Positions 26,785 through 35,061 of a stretch of DNA of 64,000 bases are shown here, piece after piece. The notes under the pieces were generated by a model. That model was not told the origin of the DNA, ran no database searches, and worked only from the letters and a program-made list of their open reading frames with translations. The first letter of the stretch is position 1, and every line of letters starts with the position of its first letter. A program made the translations under genes and the position numbers. This DNA comes from Bradyrhizobium yuanmingense. Its GTDB lineage: Bacteria > Pseudomonadota > Alphaproteobacteria > Rhizobiales > Xanthobacteraceae. Location: NCBI RefSeq assembly GCF_029167105.1, contig NZ_JARFML010000032.1, positions 1 through 64,000 on the forward strand, written 5' to 3'.

Positions 26785-29198
26785 CGCCTGAGTCACTGTC
26801 CCCTTACAAGGGCCTGTCATCCTACACGGAAGCTGACACTGCCCTCTTTGCAGGCCGCGATCGGGATATACGCCGCTGCGGTGCCAAATTGGCCGACCGC
26901 AGCACACGAATTCTGATTCTTCATGGGCTCACAGGTTGCGGTAAATCTTCATTCCTGCGTGCCGGTATCATCCCGTTCCTCGAACAAGACGATACCCGAT
27001 TGGCGTTCGCACGGAGAGGCAAGAGCCGTGACGTGTTTATCAGTTGTACCGCGGATCCCCTGGCTAAGCTTGCGAACGCCATATTCGAATTCACATCGAA
27101 CGAGATCAGCGTCGAAACGCCGGCAGGTTCGCGGACATTGAACCTACGCTCGGCGCTCCCTAATCCCGAAGAGAAGGACGCCGCTGCCTTCGTTCGCGCC
27201 GCGAGCCGCCAACCGCGCACGCTTCTGGAAGTGCTGGAACGGCTCAGCCTTATCGTTCCCGAAACGCTTGTCTTGATCGTCGATCAGGGTGAGGAGATCC
27301 TCACGCTGACCAATCCGGCGCTTGACTCACCACAAAGGAACTTGTTCTTCGAATTCCTGTCCGAATTCTCGCTGGCGCAATTTGCGATGAAGGTGCTCGT
27401 GTCGCTGCGCACGGAATATCTTGGTCGGTTTGTGTCACATCTGCCCCTTGGCCTAACGGGATCGGCTATCGGTGACTACTATCTCAGCGAATTGGACAAG
27501 ACACAGATCAAAGAAGCGCTGATTCGCCCCTCGGAGCAGTATGGCTTTTCGATCGAAGATGGCGTCGTCGATGCAGCCATCGATCAACTGAGCCACGCGC
27601 CGCTCGGGCGACTCGGCGCACTGCAGATCGCTTTCAATGAACTCTACGAGCTCATGCGTTCGCGCGCTGCCAACATCATCACTCGCGCCGATCTGGCCGA
27701 ACTCGGAGACGTCGAAGGATCAATCGAGCGTTTTGTCCAGAAAGCGCTCTATAAGCAAGGAACAGCCTCTGGCCTCTCGCCGGTAGCCGCGGAGCAAGAA
27801 GCGAGCCGATGGAAAGAGGTGCTTTGCGAGTTAATCCGCCGTCAGCCGGACGGCACCGTGACGACGGACATCAAGGCCGTCTCCGAACTCAGGGAGCGCC
27901 TCGCAAGCTCACTGCTGGACTTCGAACGCACAACGGCGAGCCTACTCGCCGCAGGCTTGCTGAAGCCGATCAATGTGGTCGACGGTTTCGGCAATCTCGT
28001 GCCCTGCTTTGGAATCGGCCACGACACCGTCGGCTTGGTGCTGTGGAACTGGAAGTCTCGGCGCGAGCAGACGAGATCGTCCTCTCCCGTTCTTTCCCAG
28101 CACGTGGAGTTCGAGGAAGCGCCGTCACTGCCAGGCAAAGACATAGCGGTGTGCCTCTCGGGAGGAGGCTACCGGGCAATGTTGTTCGGTGTCGGCGCCG
28201 TATGGCGGCTGAACGAACTTGGATATCTCACGCAGGTCGGGCGCTTCTCGGGTGTCGCCGGCGGCGCGGTCGTAGCGGGCTTTCTAGGTATGCGCTGGAA
28301 GGATCTTAGCTTTGACAGCCGGGGTGTCGCCAGCAACTTCGCCGACATGATTGTCAATCCGCTGCTTGAGTTTGCCGATTACAACATTGACGTTAGCGCG
28401 ATCCTGCTCGGTCTGACAACGCCCTGGTCGAACGCGGCGGATCTCATGGCGGACAAGTTGCAGGTCCTGTTCGGAAATCAGACGCTTCAGGATCTTCCGG
28501 ACGAGCCCATCGTGGTCTTGAGCGCGACAAATCTACAACGCGTCTCGCTCTTCCGCTTTTCCAAAGCCTATATGGGCGACATCAACACCGGCCTGATCCG
28601 CACCCCCAAAGTGAAGCTCGCTACTGCGGTGGCGGCATCCAATGCGCTTCCCCCCGTGCTTTCGCCTCTTATTCTAAAATTGGAGAATGCTAAATGGGAG
28701 CCATCAGAGACGAAGGACGCCCGCTTCCGCGAACGCGTCTATCTGGCGACGGGCAGTATCATCGACAACCTGGGGCTCGAAGCAGCCTGGCGGCGCCATC
28801 AAACCATCTTCATCTGCGATGGCGCGGTGGAGTCTGCCGACGACCCAGAGCCGGACACGGACTGGGCCAGACAGTCCATCCGCACGGTCGAAGTGATCGA
28901 TCATCAATTGCGTAGCCTACGACGACGGCAGGTCATCGATGCATTCCTGTCGCAAACAAGGAACGGCGCCTATTGGTCCATTCGCAACATCGCTGAGTAC
29001 GGCGAAGGCTTCGACGCTAAGCGCGCCGCCCACCTCGCCGCATTGCCCACGCGCTTCGCGAAGGTAGATGCGGTAGACAAGTTCGACCTGATCAATCTCG
29101 GTTATTTGATCTGCGATAGCGCGCTCGCCGATCAATTCGAAAGAAAGCCCCGCACCCAGGCATTGCGGCTGCCTTATCCAAGGCCGACGGCGGCCTGA
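26781..29198 (+). CDS. STAND NTPase fused to a catalytically degenerate patatin-like domain (island gene 3)
   Basis: 805 aa. N-terminal nSTAND-type ATPase: opening SPYKGLSSYTEADTALFAGR, Walker A GLTGCGKSS (49-57), Walker B LIVDQGEEIL (D168), SLRTEYLGRF (208-217), and a winged-helix-like end GIGHDTVGLVLWNW (411-424). The C-terminal half (about 454-785) follows a patatin-like phospholipase block by block: oxyanion loop SGGGYRA (460-466), FLGMRWKDL, SATNLQRVSLFRFS, AVAASNALPP, DNLGLE, LINLGYLICD. At the nucleophile elbow it reads GVAGG (Ala493 instead of Ser). At the DGG motif it reads ATGS (Thr657 instead of Asp). No C-terminal sensor repeats of the WD40 or TPR kind are seen. Probably an NTP-dependent switch acting with the CHAT protease. 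Confidence 0.85.
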   Translation: MTPESLSPYKGLSSYTEADTALFAGRDRDIRRCGAKLADRSTRILILHGLTGCGKSSFLRAGIIPFLEQDDTRLAFARRGKSRDVFISCTADPLAKLANAIFEFTSNEISVETPAGSRTLNLRSALPNPEEKDAAAFVRAASRQPRTLLEVLERLSLIVPETLVLIVDQGEEILTLTNPALDSPQRNLFFEFLSEFSLAQFAMKVLVSLRTEYLGRFVSHLPLGLTGSAIGDYYLSELDKTQIKEALIRPSEQYGFSIEDGVVDAAIDQLSHAPLGRLGALQIAFNELYELMRSRAANIITRADLAELGDVEGSIERFVQKALYKQGTASGLSPVAAEQEASRWKEVLCELIRRQPDGTVTTDIKAVSELRERLASSLLDFERTTASLLAAGLLKPINVVDGFGNLVPCFGIGHDTVGLVLWNWKSRREQTRSSSPVLSQHVEFEEAPSLPGKDIAVCLSGGGYRAMLFGVGAVWRLNELGYLTQVGRFSGVAGGAVVAGFLGMRWKDLSFDSRGVASNFADMIVNPLLEFADYNIDVSAILLGLTTPWSNAADLMADKLQVLFGNQTLQDLPDEPIVVLSATNLQRVSLFRFSKAYMGDINTGLIRTPKVKLATAVAASNALPPVLSPLILKLENAKWEPSETKDARFRERVYLATGSIIDNLGLEAAWRRHQTIFICDGAVESADDPEPDTDWARQSIRTVEVIDHQLRSLRRRQVIDAFLSQTRNGAYWSIRNIAEYGEGFDAKRAAHLAALPTRFAKVDAVDKFDLINLGYLICDSALADQFERKPRTQALRLPYPRPTAA

Positions 29199-29241
29199 TC
29201 GTTAGAAACGTAGGCATCTTGGGCGCGGCAATCGATACCTA

Positions 29242-30666
29242 CTAGTAGGCCGGCACGATCTTGCCGGGGTTGAAGATGTTGAGCGGATCGAGCGCCTGCT
29301 TCAGGGCCCGCATCGCATCGAGCGCCTCGGGGCCGAGCTCGGCCTTCAGATATTTCTGCTTGCCCTGGCCGATGCCGTGCTCGCCGGTGCAGGTGCCGTC
29401 CATCGCCTGCGCACGTTCGACCAGGCGATGCATGAACTCCTCGCCCCGCGCCATCTCCTCGGCATCATTGGTGTCGCAGACCAGCGAGCAGTGGAAATTG
29501 CCGTCACCGACATGGCCGACGATCGGCGACAGCAAATTGAGCCGTTTGAGATCCTCCTCGGTCTCGCTGACGCAGTCGGCGAGCCGCGAGATCGGCACGC
29601 AGACGTCGGTCGCGACCACGCCGATGCTGTCGCCGGGCCGCAGCGCCTTCACCGACCAATAGGCATCGTGCCGCGCCTGCCACAGCCTGGTGCGGTCCTC
29701 CGGCTTGGTGGTCCAGGAAAAATCCCCGCCGCCGCATTCCCTCGCGATCTCGCCGAAGGCCTTGGATTGCTCGGCGACCTCGATCTCGCTGCCGTGGAAT
29801 TCCATCAGCAGCAGCGGCGTCTCCGGTAGCGTCAGCTTCGAATAGGCGTTGCAGGCCTTGACCTGCGCGGCATTGAGCAGCTCGATGCGCGCAACGGGAA
29901 TGCCGGTCTGGATCGCCAGGATCACGGCCTGGCAGGCGCCGTGCACGGTCTCGAACGACACCGCACCGGCCGCGATCGTCTCGGGGATGCCGCGCAGGCG
30001 GATGGTCAATTCGGAGATGATGCCGAGCGTGCCCTCGGCGCCGACGAACAGATGCGTGAGGTCGTAGCCGGCCGAGGATTTCTTTGCGCGCGTGCCCGTC
30101 GTGATGATCTCGCCGTCGCCGCGCACCACCTTCAGCGCCAGCACGCTGTCGCGCATGGTGCCGTAGCGCACCGCATTGGTGCCGGAGGCGCGGGTCGAGG
30201 CCATGCCGCCGAGCGAGGCATCCGCGCCGGGATCGATCGGGAAGAACAGGCCCTGGTCGCGCAGATGCTCGTTGAGCGCCTTGCGGGTGACGCCGGGCTC
30301 GATCACGCAGTCGAGGTCCTCGGCATGCACCGCGAGCACCTTGTTCATGTCGCGCAGGTCGATCGAGATGCCGCCGGCGGGCGCGTTGACCTGCCCTTCC
30401 AGCGAGGTGCCGGTGCCGAAGGGAATGACGGGCACGCGATGTCTCGCGCAGATCCGCACCGCGTCCTGGATGTCGGCGGTCTCCTGCGCCATCACCACGC
30501 CGTCGGGCGGCTGGTTGGGAATCCAGGTGGTGGTATGGCCGTGCTGCTCGCGCACGGCCTGCGAGGTGATCAGGCGGTTGCCGAAGCGCGCGGCAAGCTG
30601 CTCCAGCGCGCTCCCGAGGGCTTTCGGCTCCGGCCGCGGCGGATTATTGGTGATGGTCGTACCCAC
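29242..30666 (-). CDS. FAD-linked oxidase (D-lactate/glycolate dehydrogenase type)
   Basis: 474 aa. N-terminal FAD-binding (PCMH) domain with PFGTGTSLEGQV, IDPGADASLGGMASTRASGTNAVRYGTMRD and GAEGTLGII; C-terminal FAD-linked oxidase domain with VGHVGDGNFHC and GTCTGEHGIGQGKQKYL, including the conserved His residues. It oxidises a 2-hydroxyacid such as D-lactate, passing electrons to cytochrome c or quinone. The GTG start at 30666 has GGGAGGAA 5 nt upstream. The last 62 codons lie in the right-hand direct repeat, so its C-terminus may have come with the island. Confidence 0.9.
   Translation of the reverse strand: MGTTITNNPPRPEPKALGSALEQLAARFGNRLITSQAVREQHGHTTTWIPNQPPDGVVMAQETADIQDAVRICARHRVPVIPFGTGTSLEGQVNAPAGGISIDLRDMNKVLAVHAEDLDCVIEPGVTRKALNEHLRDQGLFFPIDPGADASLGGMASTRASGTNAVRYGTMRDSVLALKVVRGDGEIITTGTRAKKSSAGYDLTHLFVGAEGTLGIISELTIRLRGIPETIAAGAVSFETVHGACQAVILAIQTGIPVARIELLNAAQVKACNAYSKLTLPETPLLLMEFHGSEIEVAEQSKAFGEIARECGGGDFSWTTKPEDRTRLWQARHDAYWSVKALRPGDSIGVVATDVCVPISRLADCVSETEEDLKRLNLLSPIVGHVGDGNFHCSLVCDTNDAEEMARGEEFMHRLVERAQAMDGTCTGEHGIGQGKQKYLKAELGPEALDAMRALKQALDPLNIFNPGKIVPAY
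29251..29427. repeat. 177-bp direct repeat, right copy
   Basis: Partner of 23895-24071. It forms the 3' end of the intact oxidase gene and bounds the island on its right. Recombination between the copies would delete the 5.2 kb between them and still leave a complete oxidase gene. Confidence 0.92.
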
Positions 30667-30753
30667 GGAATTCCTCCCGACGAGAAGAGACCGTGGCAAA
30701 GGACATTAAGCCGGTCAAGTCAAGCGACCGGACGCATAGCTTGGGAAGGAAAC

Positions 30754-31260
30754 ATGCCGGAGACTGCCGCCACAGCGCCCGATGCGGGGCCGTTCCGCTC
30801 CTCGATCATGCAGGTCGAGCCGCAATGGATCGACTATAACGGCCATCTCAACATGGCCTATTACAACGTGATGTTCGACCGCGCGATCGACGAGTTCTGG
30901 CTCGAGCTCGGGATTGGCCCGGTCTACAAGACAGAGCGCCACGGCTCGACCTTCACCGCCGAATGCCACGTGCGCTATTTGCGAGAGATCCATCTCGGCG
31001 ATCCCGTGCAAATCCTGGTGTGGCTGCTGAACGCCGACGACAAGCGGCTGCACACATTCGAGGAGATGCGGCACGGCACCGAGGGCTGGCTGTCGGCGAC
31101 GTCCGAGAACATGTCGCTGCACATGGACATGAAGGCGCGCCGCGTCGCGCCTTTTCCGACCGACATCCAGCAACGCATTGCCGGGGTCGCCAAGTCCCAC
31201 AGCGCCTTGACGCGGCCCGAGGGCATCGGCCGCAGCGTGACGATGCCCTCGAAGCGTTAG
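30754..31260 (+). CDS. Thioesterase family (hot-dog fold) protein
   Basis: 168 aa. The hot-dog pattern WIDYNGHLNMAYYNVMFDRAIDEF, with the Asp of the 4-hydroxybenzoyl-CoA-thioesterase group, then ECHVRYLREIHLGDPVQI and TSENMSLHMDMKARRVAPFP. It is expected to hydrolyse an acyl-CoA; similar proteins are found with carnitine or betaine metabolism. GGAAGGAAAC precedes the ATG. It is divergent from the FAD oxidase with an 87 nt gap. Confidence 0.82.
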   Translation: MPETAATAPDAGPFRSSIMQVEPQWIDYNGHLNMAYYNVMFDRAIDEFWLELGIGPVYKTERHGSTFTAECHVRYLREIHLGDPVQILVWLLNADDKRLHTFEEMRHGTEGWLSATSENMSLHMDMKARRVAPFPTDIQQRIAGVAKSHSALTRPEGIGRSVTMPSKR

Positions 31261-31276
31261 TGCATGATCCGGCGCA

Positions 31277-31450
31277 CTATATCCTGTTGCGGCCGCGCAC
31301 GAGGCCGAAGACGGCCGAGACCAGGAACAGAACAACCGCGATGAAGAAGATGATCTTGGCGATCTCGATCGAAGCGCCGGCGACGCCGCCGAAGCCCAGG
31401 ATGCCGGCGATCAATGCGATAACCAGAAACGTCACAACCCAGCCTAGCAT
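31277..31450 (-). CDS. DUF1328 (YtjA-type) small membrane protein
   Basis: 57 aa with two hydrophobic helices (WVVTFLVIALIAGILGFGG and IIFFIAVVLFLVSAVFGLV) and a short basic end (RGRNRI), matching the DUF1328/YtjA family. It is convergent with the thioesterase gene, 16 nt apart. Function unknown, probably envelope related. Confidence 0.85.
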   Translation of the reverse strand: MLGWVVTFLVIALIAGILGFGGVAGASIEIAKIIFFIAVVLFLVSAVFGLVRGRNRI

Positions 31451-31686
31451 GGTCAAACCCTCGTCTTGATGTTGTCTGCGATCGACGCGGCTGGCCGCGC
31501 CACCTGTCCTGACAATCTCGACGCGGGAACGATAGTTCCGGTCCCGACCGGAGCGAAATTCGCAGGCTCAGCTGGAACAAATCGGCCTGCCGCGCACGTG
31601 GAAAACCCGGTCCGGCGCCCCATATAGGCACCAATCCCTGTTAAGAAGGCTCCCTTCCACCACCCCGCGGTGCCATCGTGGGGCCG

Positions 31687-34260
31687 ATGATTCGCATGAC
31701 CGAGCCGAGCAAGATCACAGCCGTACCCGACCACCAGCCCGCAGCCGGCGGCATCGCCGCGCGTGCGCGCGCCTCAGTGGGCCCGAAATATCTCGCCGGG
31801 CTCAATCCGGAGCAGCGCGAGGCGGTGGAAACGCTGGATGGCCCGGTCCTGGTGCTGGCCGGCGCCGGCACCGGCAAGACCCGCGTCCTGACCACGCGCA
31901 TCGCCCACATTCTGAGCCAGGGCCGCGCCCGCCCAGCCGAGATCCTGTCGGTGACCTTCACCAACAAGGCCGCGCGCGAGATGAAGCACCGGCTCGGCCA
32001 GATGCTCGGCCACGCCGTCGAAGGCATGCCATGGCTCGGCACCTTCCACTCCATCGGCGGCCGCATCCTGCGCATCCATGCCGAGCTGGCGCAGCTCAAG
32101 TCGAACTTCACCGTGCTCGACGTCGACGACCAGGTCCGGCTGCTCAAGCAGCTGCTGCAGGCCGAGAACATCGACGAGAAGCGCTGGCCGGCGCGGATGC
32201 TGGCCGGCCTGATCGACGGCTGGAAGAACCGCGGCCTGATGCCTTCACAGGTACCGTCGGGCGAGGCCGCGATGTTCGCCAACGGCAAGGGCGGCAAGCT
32301 CTATGCGAGCTATCAGGAGCGGCTGAAGATCCTGAACGCAGCCGATTTCGGCGATCTCCTGCTGGAGAACATCCGCATCTTCCGCGAGCACCCGGATATT
32401 CTCAGGCAGTACCAGCAGCGCTTCAAGTTCATCCTGGTCGACGAGTACCAGGATACGAACGTCGCGCAATATCTGTGGCTGCGGCTCTTGTCGCAGGCGC
32501 CTTCTTCCAGCTCGTCATTGCCGGGCTCGACCCGGCAATCCATCGCTTCTTCAGAAGAGGGATCACCGGGTCTCGACGCTTCGCGTCGGCCCGTTGATGA
32601 CGAGAATGATCATGTTGCGCTGCCCGCTGCGAACGAAAGGCCCCCCACCAAAAACATCTGCTGCGTCGGTGACGACGACCAGTCGATCTATGGCTGGCGC
32701 GGCGCCGAGGTCGACAACATCCTGCGCTTCGAGCACGATTTCCCGGGCGCCAAGGTCATTCGCCTGGAGCGCAACTATCGCTCGACGGGTCACATCCTCG
32801 CCGCCGCCTCGCACCTGATCGCGCACAATGAAGGCCGGCTCGGCAAGACGCTGCGCACCGAGGACCAGGACGGCGAGAAGGTCACCGTCACGGGCTCCTG
32901 GGATTCGGAAGAGGAAGCCCGCGGCATCGGCGAGGAGATCGAGCAGCTGCAGCGCCAGGGCGAGAAGCTCAACGAGATCGCCATTCTCGTGCGCGCCTCC
33001 TACCAGATGCGCGAGTTCGAAGACCGCTTCGTCACGCTGGGCCTGCCCTATCGCGTCATCGGCGGTCCGCGCTTCTACGAGCGCGCCGAGATCCGCGACG
33101 CGCTGGCCTATTTGCGCGTCATCAATTCGCCGGCCGACGATCTCGCCTTCGAGCGTATCGTCAATACGCCGAAGCGCGGGCTCGGCGACGCCACCGTGCA
33201 GAAGCTGCACGACCACGCCCGCAAGCGCCGCATTCCCCTGTTCGAGGCGGCGCGCGCCGTGGTCGAGACCGACGAGCTGAAGCCGAAGGCGCGCGGCTCG
33301 CTTCGCGATCTCGTCGCGCAGTTCGACCGCTGGCGTGCCCAGCGCGAGGTCACCGCGCACACCGATCTCGCCCAGATCGTGCTCGACGAGAGCGGCTATA
33401 CCGAGATGTGGCAGAAGGATCGCTCGGCGGATGCCGCGGGTCGGCTGGAGAACCTGAAAGAGCTGGTGCGCTCGATGGAGGAGTTCGAGAACCTGCAAGG
33501 GTTCCTGGAGCACATCTCGCTGGTGATGGACCGCGAGGGTGGCGCCGAGGACGACGCGGTGTCGCTGATGACGCTGCATTCGGCCAAGGGGCTCGAATTC
33601 GACAACGTGTTCCTGCCGGGCTGGGAGGAAGGCCTGTTCCCGAGCCAGCGCACCTTGGACGAACAGGGCCGCGCCGGCCTGGAAGAAGAGCGCCGGCTCG
33701 GCCATGTCGGCCTGACCCGCGCCCGCCGCCGTGCAAAGATCTATTTCGCGACCAATCGCCGGATCCATGGCACCTGGTCGACCACGATCCCGTCGCGCTT
33801 CCTCGACGAATTGCCGGCGGCCAATGTCGAGATCACCGAATCCAAGGGCGGCTCCGGATGGGGCGGCAGCGGCGGCTACGGCGCCTCGCGCTTCGACGAC
33901 ATGGAGGCGTTCGGCTCCAGCTATTCGACCCCGGGCTGGCAGCGCGCGCAGGCGAACCGGAATCGCGGCGGCGGCCGAAGCGGCGGCTTCGAGGAAGAGG
34001 CCGCAGCGTTCTCGTCCGCCTCGTCATCCGGCCCCGATTTCGGCAGCTTCGCCTCGCGCCGGCGCGGGCCCTTGACGATTGAAGGCGAGCTGGTCGCCAA
34101 ATCGACCGGCACGACGTCCGAATTCTCGCTGGAAGACCGCGTCTTCCACCAGAAATTCGGCTATGGCCGCGTCACCAAGATCGACGGCAACAAGCTCACC
34201 ATCGCCTTCGACAAGGCCGGCGAGAAGAAGGTCGTGGACAGTTTTGTGCAGCGGGCGTGA
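31687..34260 (+). CDS. uvrD: UvrD/PcrA-type superfamily 1 DNA helicase
   Basis: 857 aa 3'-5' helicase for repair and replication-fork processing. Motifs: AGAGTGKTR (I, 59-66), TFTNKAAREM (Ia), DEYQDTN (II, from 252), GDDDQSIYGWRGA (III, near 328), ERNYRSTG (IV), TLHSAKGLEFDNVFLPGWEEGLFP (V) and LTRARRRA (VI). A Gly/Ser-rich linker and a C-terminal Tudor-like region (VFHQKFGYGRVTKIDGNKLTIAFD) finish the protein. Between motifs II and III about 45 extra residues, rich in Ser and acidic residues, are encoded by a REP-type element that keeps the frame. I start at the ATG 31687; a GTG 9 nt earlier and an ATG 9 nt later are possible. Confidence 0.93.
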   Translation: MIRMTEPSKITAVPDHQPAAGGIAARARASVGPKYLAGLNPEQREAVETLDGPVLVLAGAGTGKTRVLTTRIAHILSQGRARPAEILSVTFTNKAAREMKHRLGQMLGHAVEGMPWLGTFHSIGGRILRIHAELAQLKSNFTVLDVDDQVRLLKQLLQAENIDEKRWPARMLAGLIDGWKNRGLMPSQVPSGEAAMFANGKGGKLYASYQERLKILNAADFGDLLLENIRIFREHPDILRQYQQRFKFILVDEYQDTNVAQYLWLRLLSQAPSSSSSLPGSTRQSIASSEEGSPGLDASRRPVDDENDHVALPAANERPPTKNICCVGDDDQSIYGWRGAEVDNILRFEHDFPGAKVIRLERNYRSTGHILAAASHLIAHNEGRLGKTLRTEDQDGEKVTVTGSWDSEEEARGIGEEIEQLQRQGEKLNEIAILVRASYQMREFEDRFVTLGLPYRVIGGPRFYERAEIRDALAYLRVINSPADDLAFERIVNTPKRGLGDATVQKLHDHARKRRIPLFEAARAVVETDELKPKARGSLRDLVAQFDRWRAQREVTAHTDLAQIVLDESGYTEMWQKDRSADAAGRLENLKELVRSMEEFENLQGFLEHISLVMDREGGAEDDAVSLMTLHSAKGLEFDNVFLPGWEEGLFPSQRTLDEQGRAGLEEERRLGHVGLTRARRRAKIYFATNRRIHGTWSTTIPSRFLDELPAANVEITESKGGSGWGGSGGYGASRFDDMEAFGSSYSTPGWQRAQANRNRGGGRSGGFEEEAAAFSSASSSGPDFGSFASRRRGPLTIEGELVAKSTGTTSEFSLEDRVFHQKFGYGRVTKIDGNKLTIAFDKAGEKKVVDSFVQRA
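32511..32604. repeat. REP-like element inside the helicase gene
   Basis: 94 bp element with inverted ends CTCGTCAT...ATGACGAG and inner stem GCCGGG-ctcga-CCCGGC, of the same type as dispersed Bradyrhizobium repeats (compare 53267-53342 and 58751-58854). It is read through in frame as about residues 275-306 of the helicase. Confidence 0.8.
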
Positions 34261-34268
34261 GGCCCGAT

Positions 34269-34556
34269 ATGCCTCAGTACGTCGCGATCATCGAGAACAC
34301 CGACCCGGACGAGGCCGTCGGCGTGTGGTTTCCGGACCTGCCCGGCTGCATCTCCGGCGGCGACGATGTCGACGAAGCCCTTGAGAATGCGCCCGAGGCG
34401 CTGGCGCTCTATGCGCAGGAGCTGATCGAGGACGGCCGCCAGCTGCCCCCGCCGCGGACGCTGGACCAGCTCAAGGCCGATCCGGAGTTTGCCGAGGACC
34501 TCAGGAACCATACCATCGCCCTGGTCGACTGGCCGCCCCTCGCTGAGGCCGAGTGA
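34269..34556 (+). CDS. HicB-like protein
   Basis: 95 aa. The N-terminal fold is that of HicB antitoxins (YVAIIENTDPDEAVGVWFPDLPGCISGGDDVDEALENAPEALALYAQEL). The C-terminus (TLDQLKADPEFAEDLRNHTIALVDW) is short and does not look like a full ribbon-helix-helix or Xre DNA-binding domain. No HicA (small dsRBD-like toxin) gene flanks it, so it is an orphan, 8 nt downstream of the helicase gene. Confidence 0.78.
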   Translation: MPQYVAIIENTDPDEAVGVWFPDLPGCISGGDDVDEALENAPEALALYAQELIEDGRQLPPPRTLDQLKADPEFAEDLRNHTIALVDWPPLAEAE

Positions 34557-34644
34557 GGACTGTTCGCCGCACTGCGCAACTCTCGACGGTTCTCCGCCGA
34601 ACGCCCCTTGACCACCGCGAACTTCCCCGTATCAGATAAACCCC

Positions 34645-35061
34645 ATGGTCCGGGGCTCCATCACATTGATCGTGCTGGCATTGGGGATGCCGTCGCTTGC
34701 GGCGGCGGAGACCATGAGCTTTGGCGATTCGATCGGCAAGCTGGCGGCGAGCTGCGGCGCTGAGATCGTCGCCAATTGCCGCGGCGTCAACCCGGATTCC
34801 AACCGGCTGAAAGAGTGCCTGTCGCGCAACCGCGACGTGCTCTCGCCGCAATGCGCGAGCGACTATTTCGGCGTCTTCGACGCCATCCAGAAGCGCGTCG
34901 CCGCGCGCGTGACCGTGGCGAATGCCTGCCAGCGCGAAATCGTCAAGGTCTGCGGCGGCTCGACCAAGGAGACCAGCAAGTCGGTCCCCTGCCTGGTCTC
35001 GACGCCCAAGGGCATCAGCAACAACTGCCTGAGGGCCATAGACGACGCGGGGTACCGCTGA
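34645..35061 (+). CDS. Secreted cysteine-rich-repeat protein
   Basis: 138 aa with a signal peptide (ITLIVLALGMPSLAAA). Six Cys residues occur in the mature part in a pattern (ASCGAEIVANCRGV...LKECLSRNRDVLSPQCASDY...ACQREIVKVCGG...VPCLVSTPKGISNNCLRAI) like the cysteine-rich GLG1 repeat seen in Rhizobiales periplasmic proteins. Its TGA overlaps the next ATG by one base (TGATG), so it is coupled to the OmpA-domain gene. Role probably in the envelope. Confidence 0.7.
   Translation: MVRGSITLIVLALGMPSLAAAETMSFGDSIGKLAASCGAEIVANCRGVNPDSNRLKECLSRNRDVLSPQCASDYFGVFDAIQKRVAARVTVANACQREIVKVCGGSTKETSKSVPCLVSTPKGISNNCLRAIDDAGYR

Larger units (their letters stand above)
24072..29250. mobile_element. Acquired island with MPE-CHAT-STAND/patatin operon
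   Basis: 5.2 kb segment between direct repeats of an oxidase 3' end. The oxidase (minus strand) is kept intact by the right copy, while the left copy is a stump, the geometry of an element inserted at a gene's 3' end. The composition differs: the line 27481-27540 has 31/60 G+C against 44/60 for 29281-29340. It carries three genes on the plus strand and no integrase, transposase or tRNA, so the entry mechanism is unknown. The left margin (24072-24238) holds two small palindromes (24118-24127 and 24128-24138) but no clear promoter. Confidence 0.75.

Noticed and set aside
29240..29247. TACTAGTA palindrome at the right edge of the island as a target-site signature
   Set aside because: It contains the oxidase stop codon and has no counterpart at the left copy; probably chance.
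23895..29427. The direct repeats as integrase attL/attR sites
   Set aside because: No integrase or recombinase gene and no tRNA are present, and 177 bp with scattered mismatches is longer than usual attachment cores. I call it a duplicated gene end of unknown origin.
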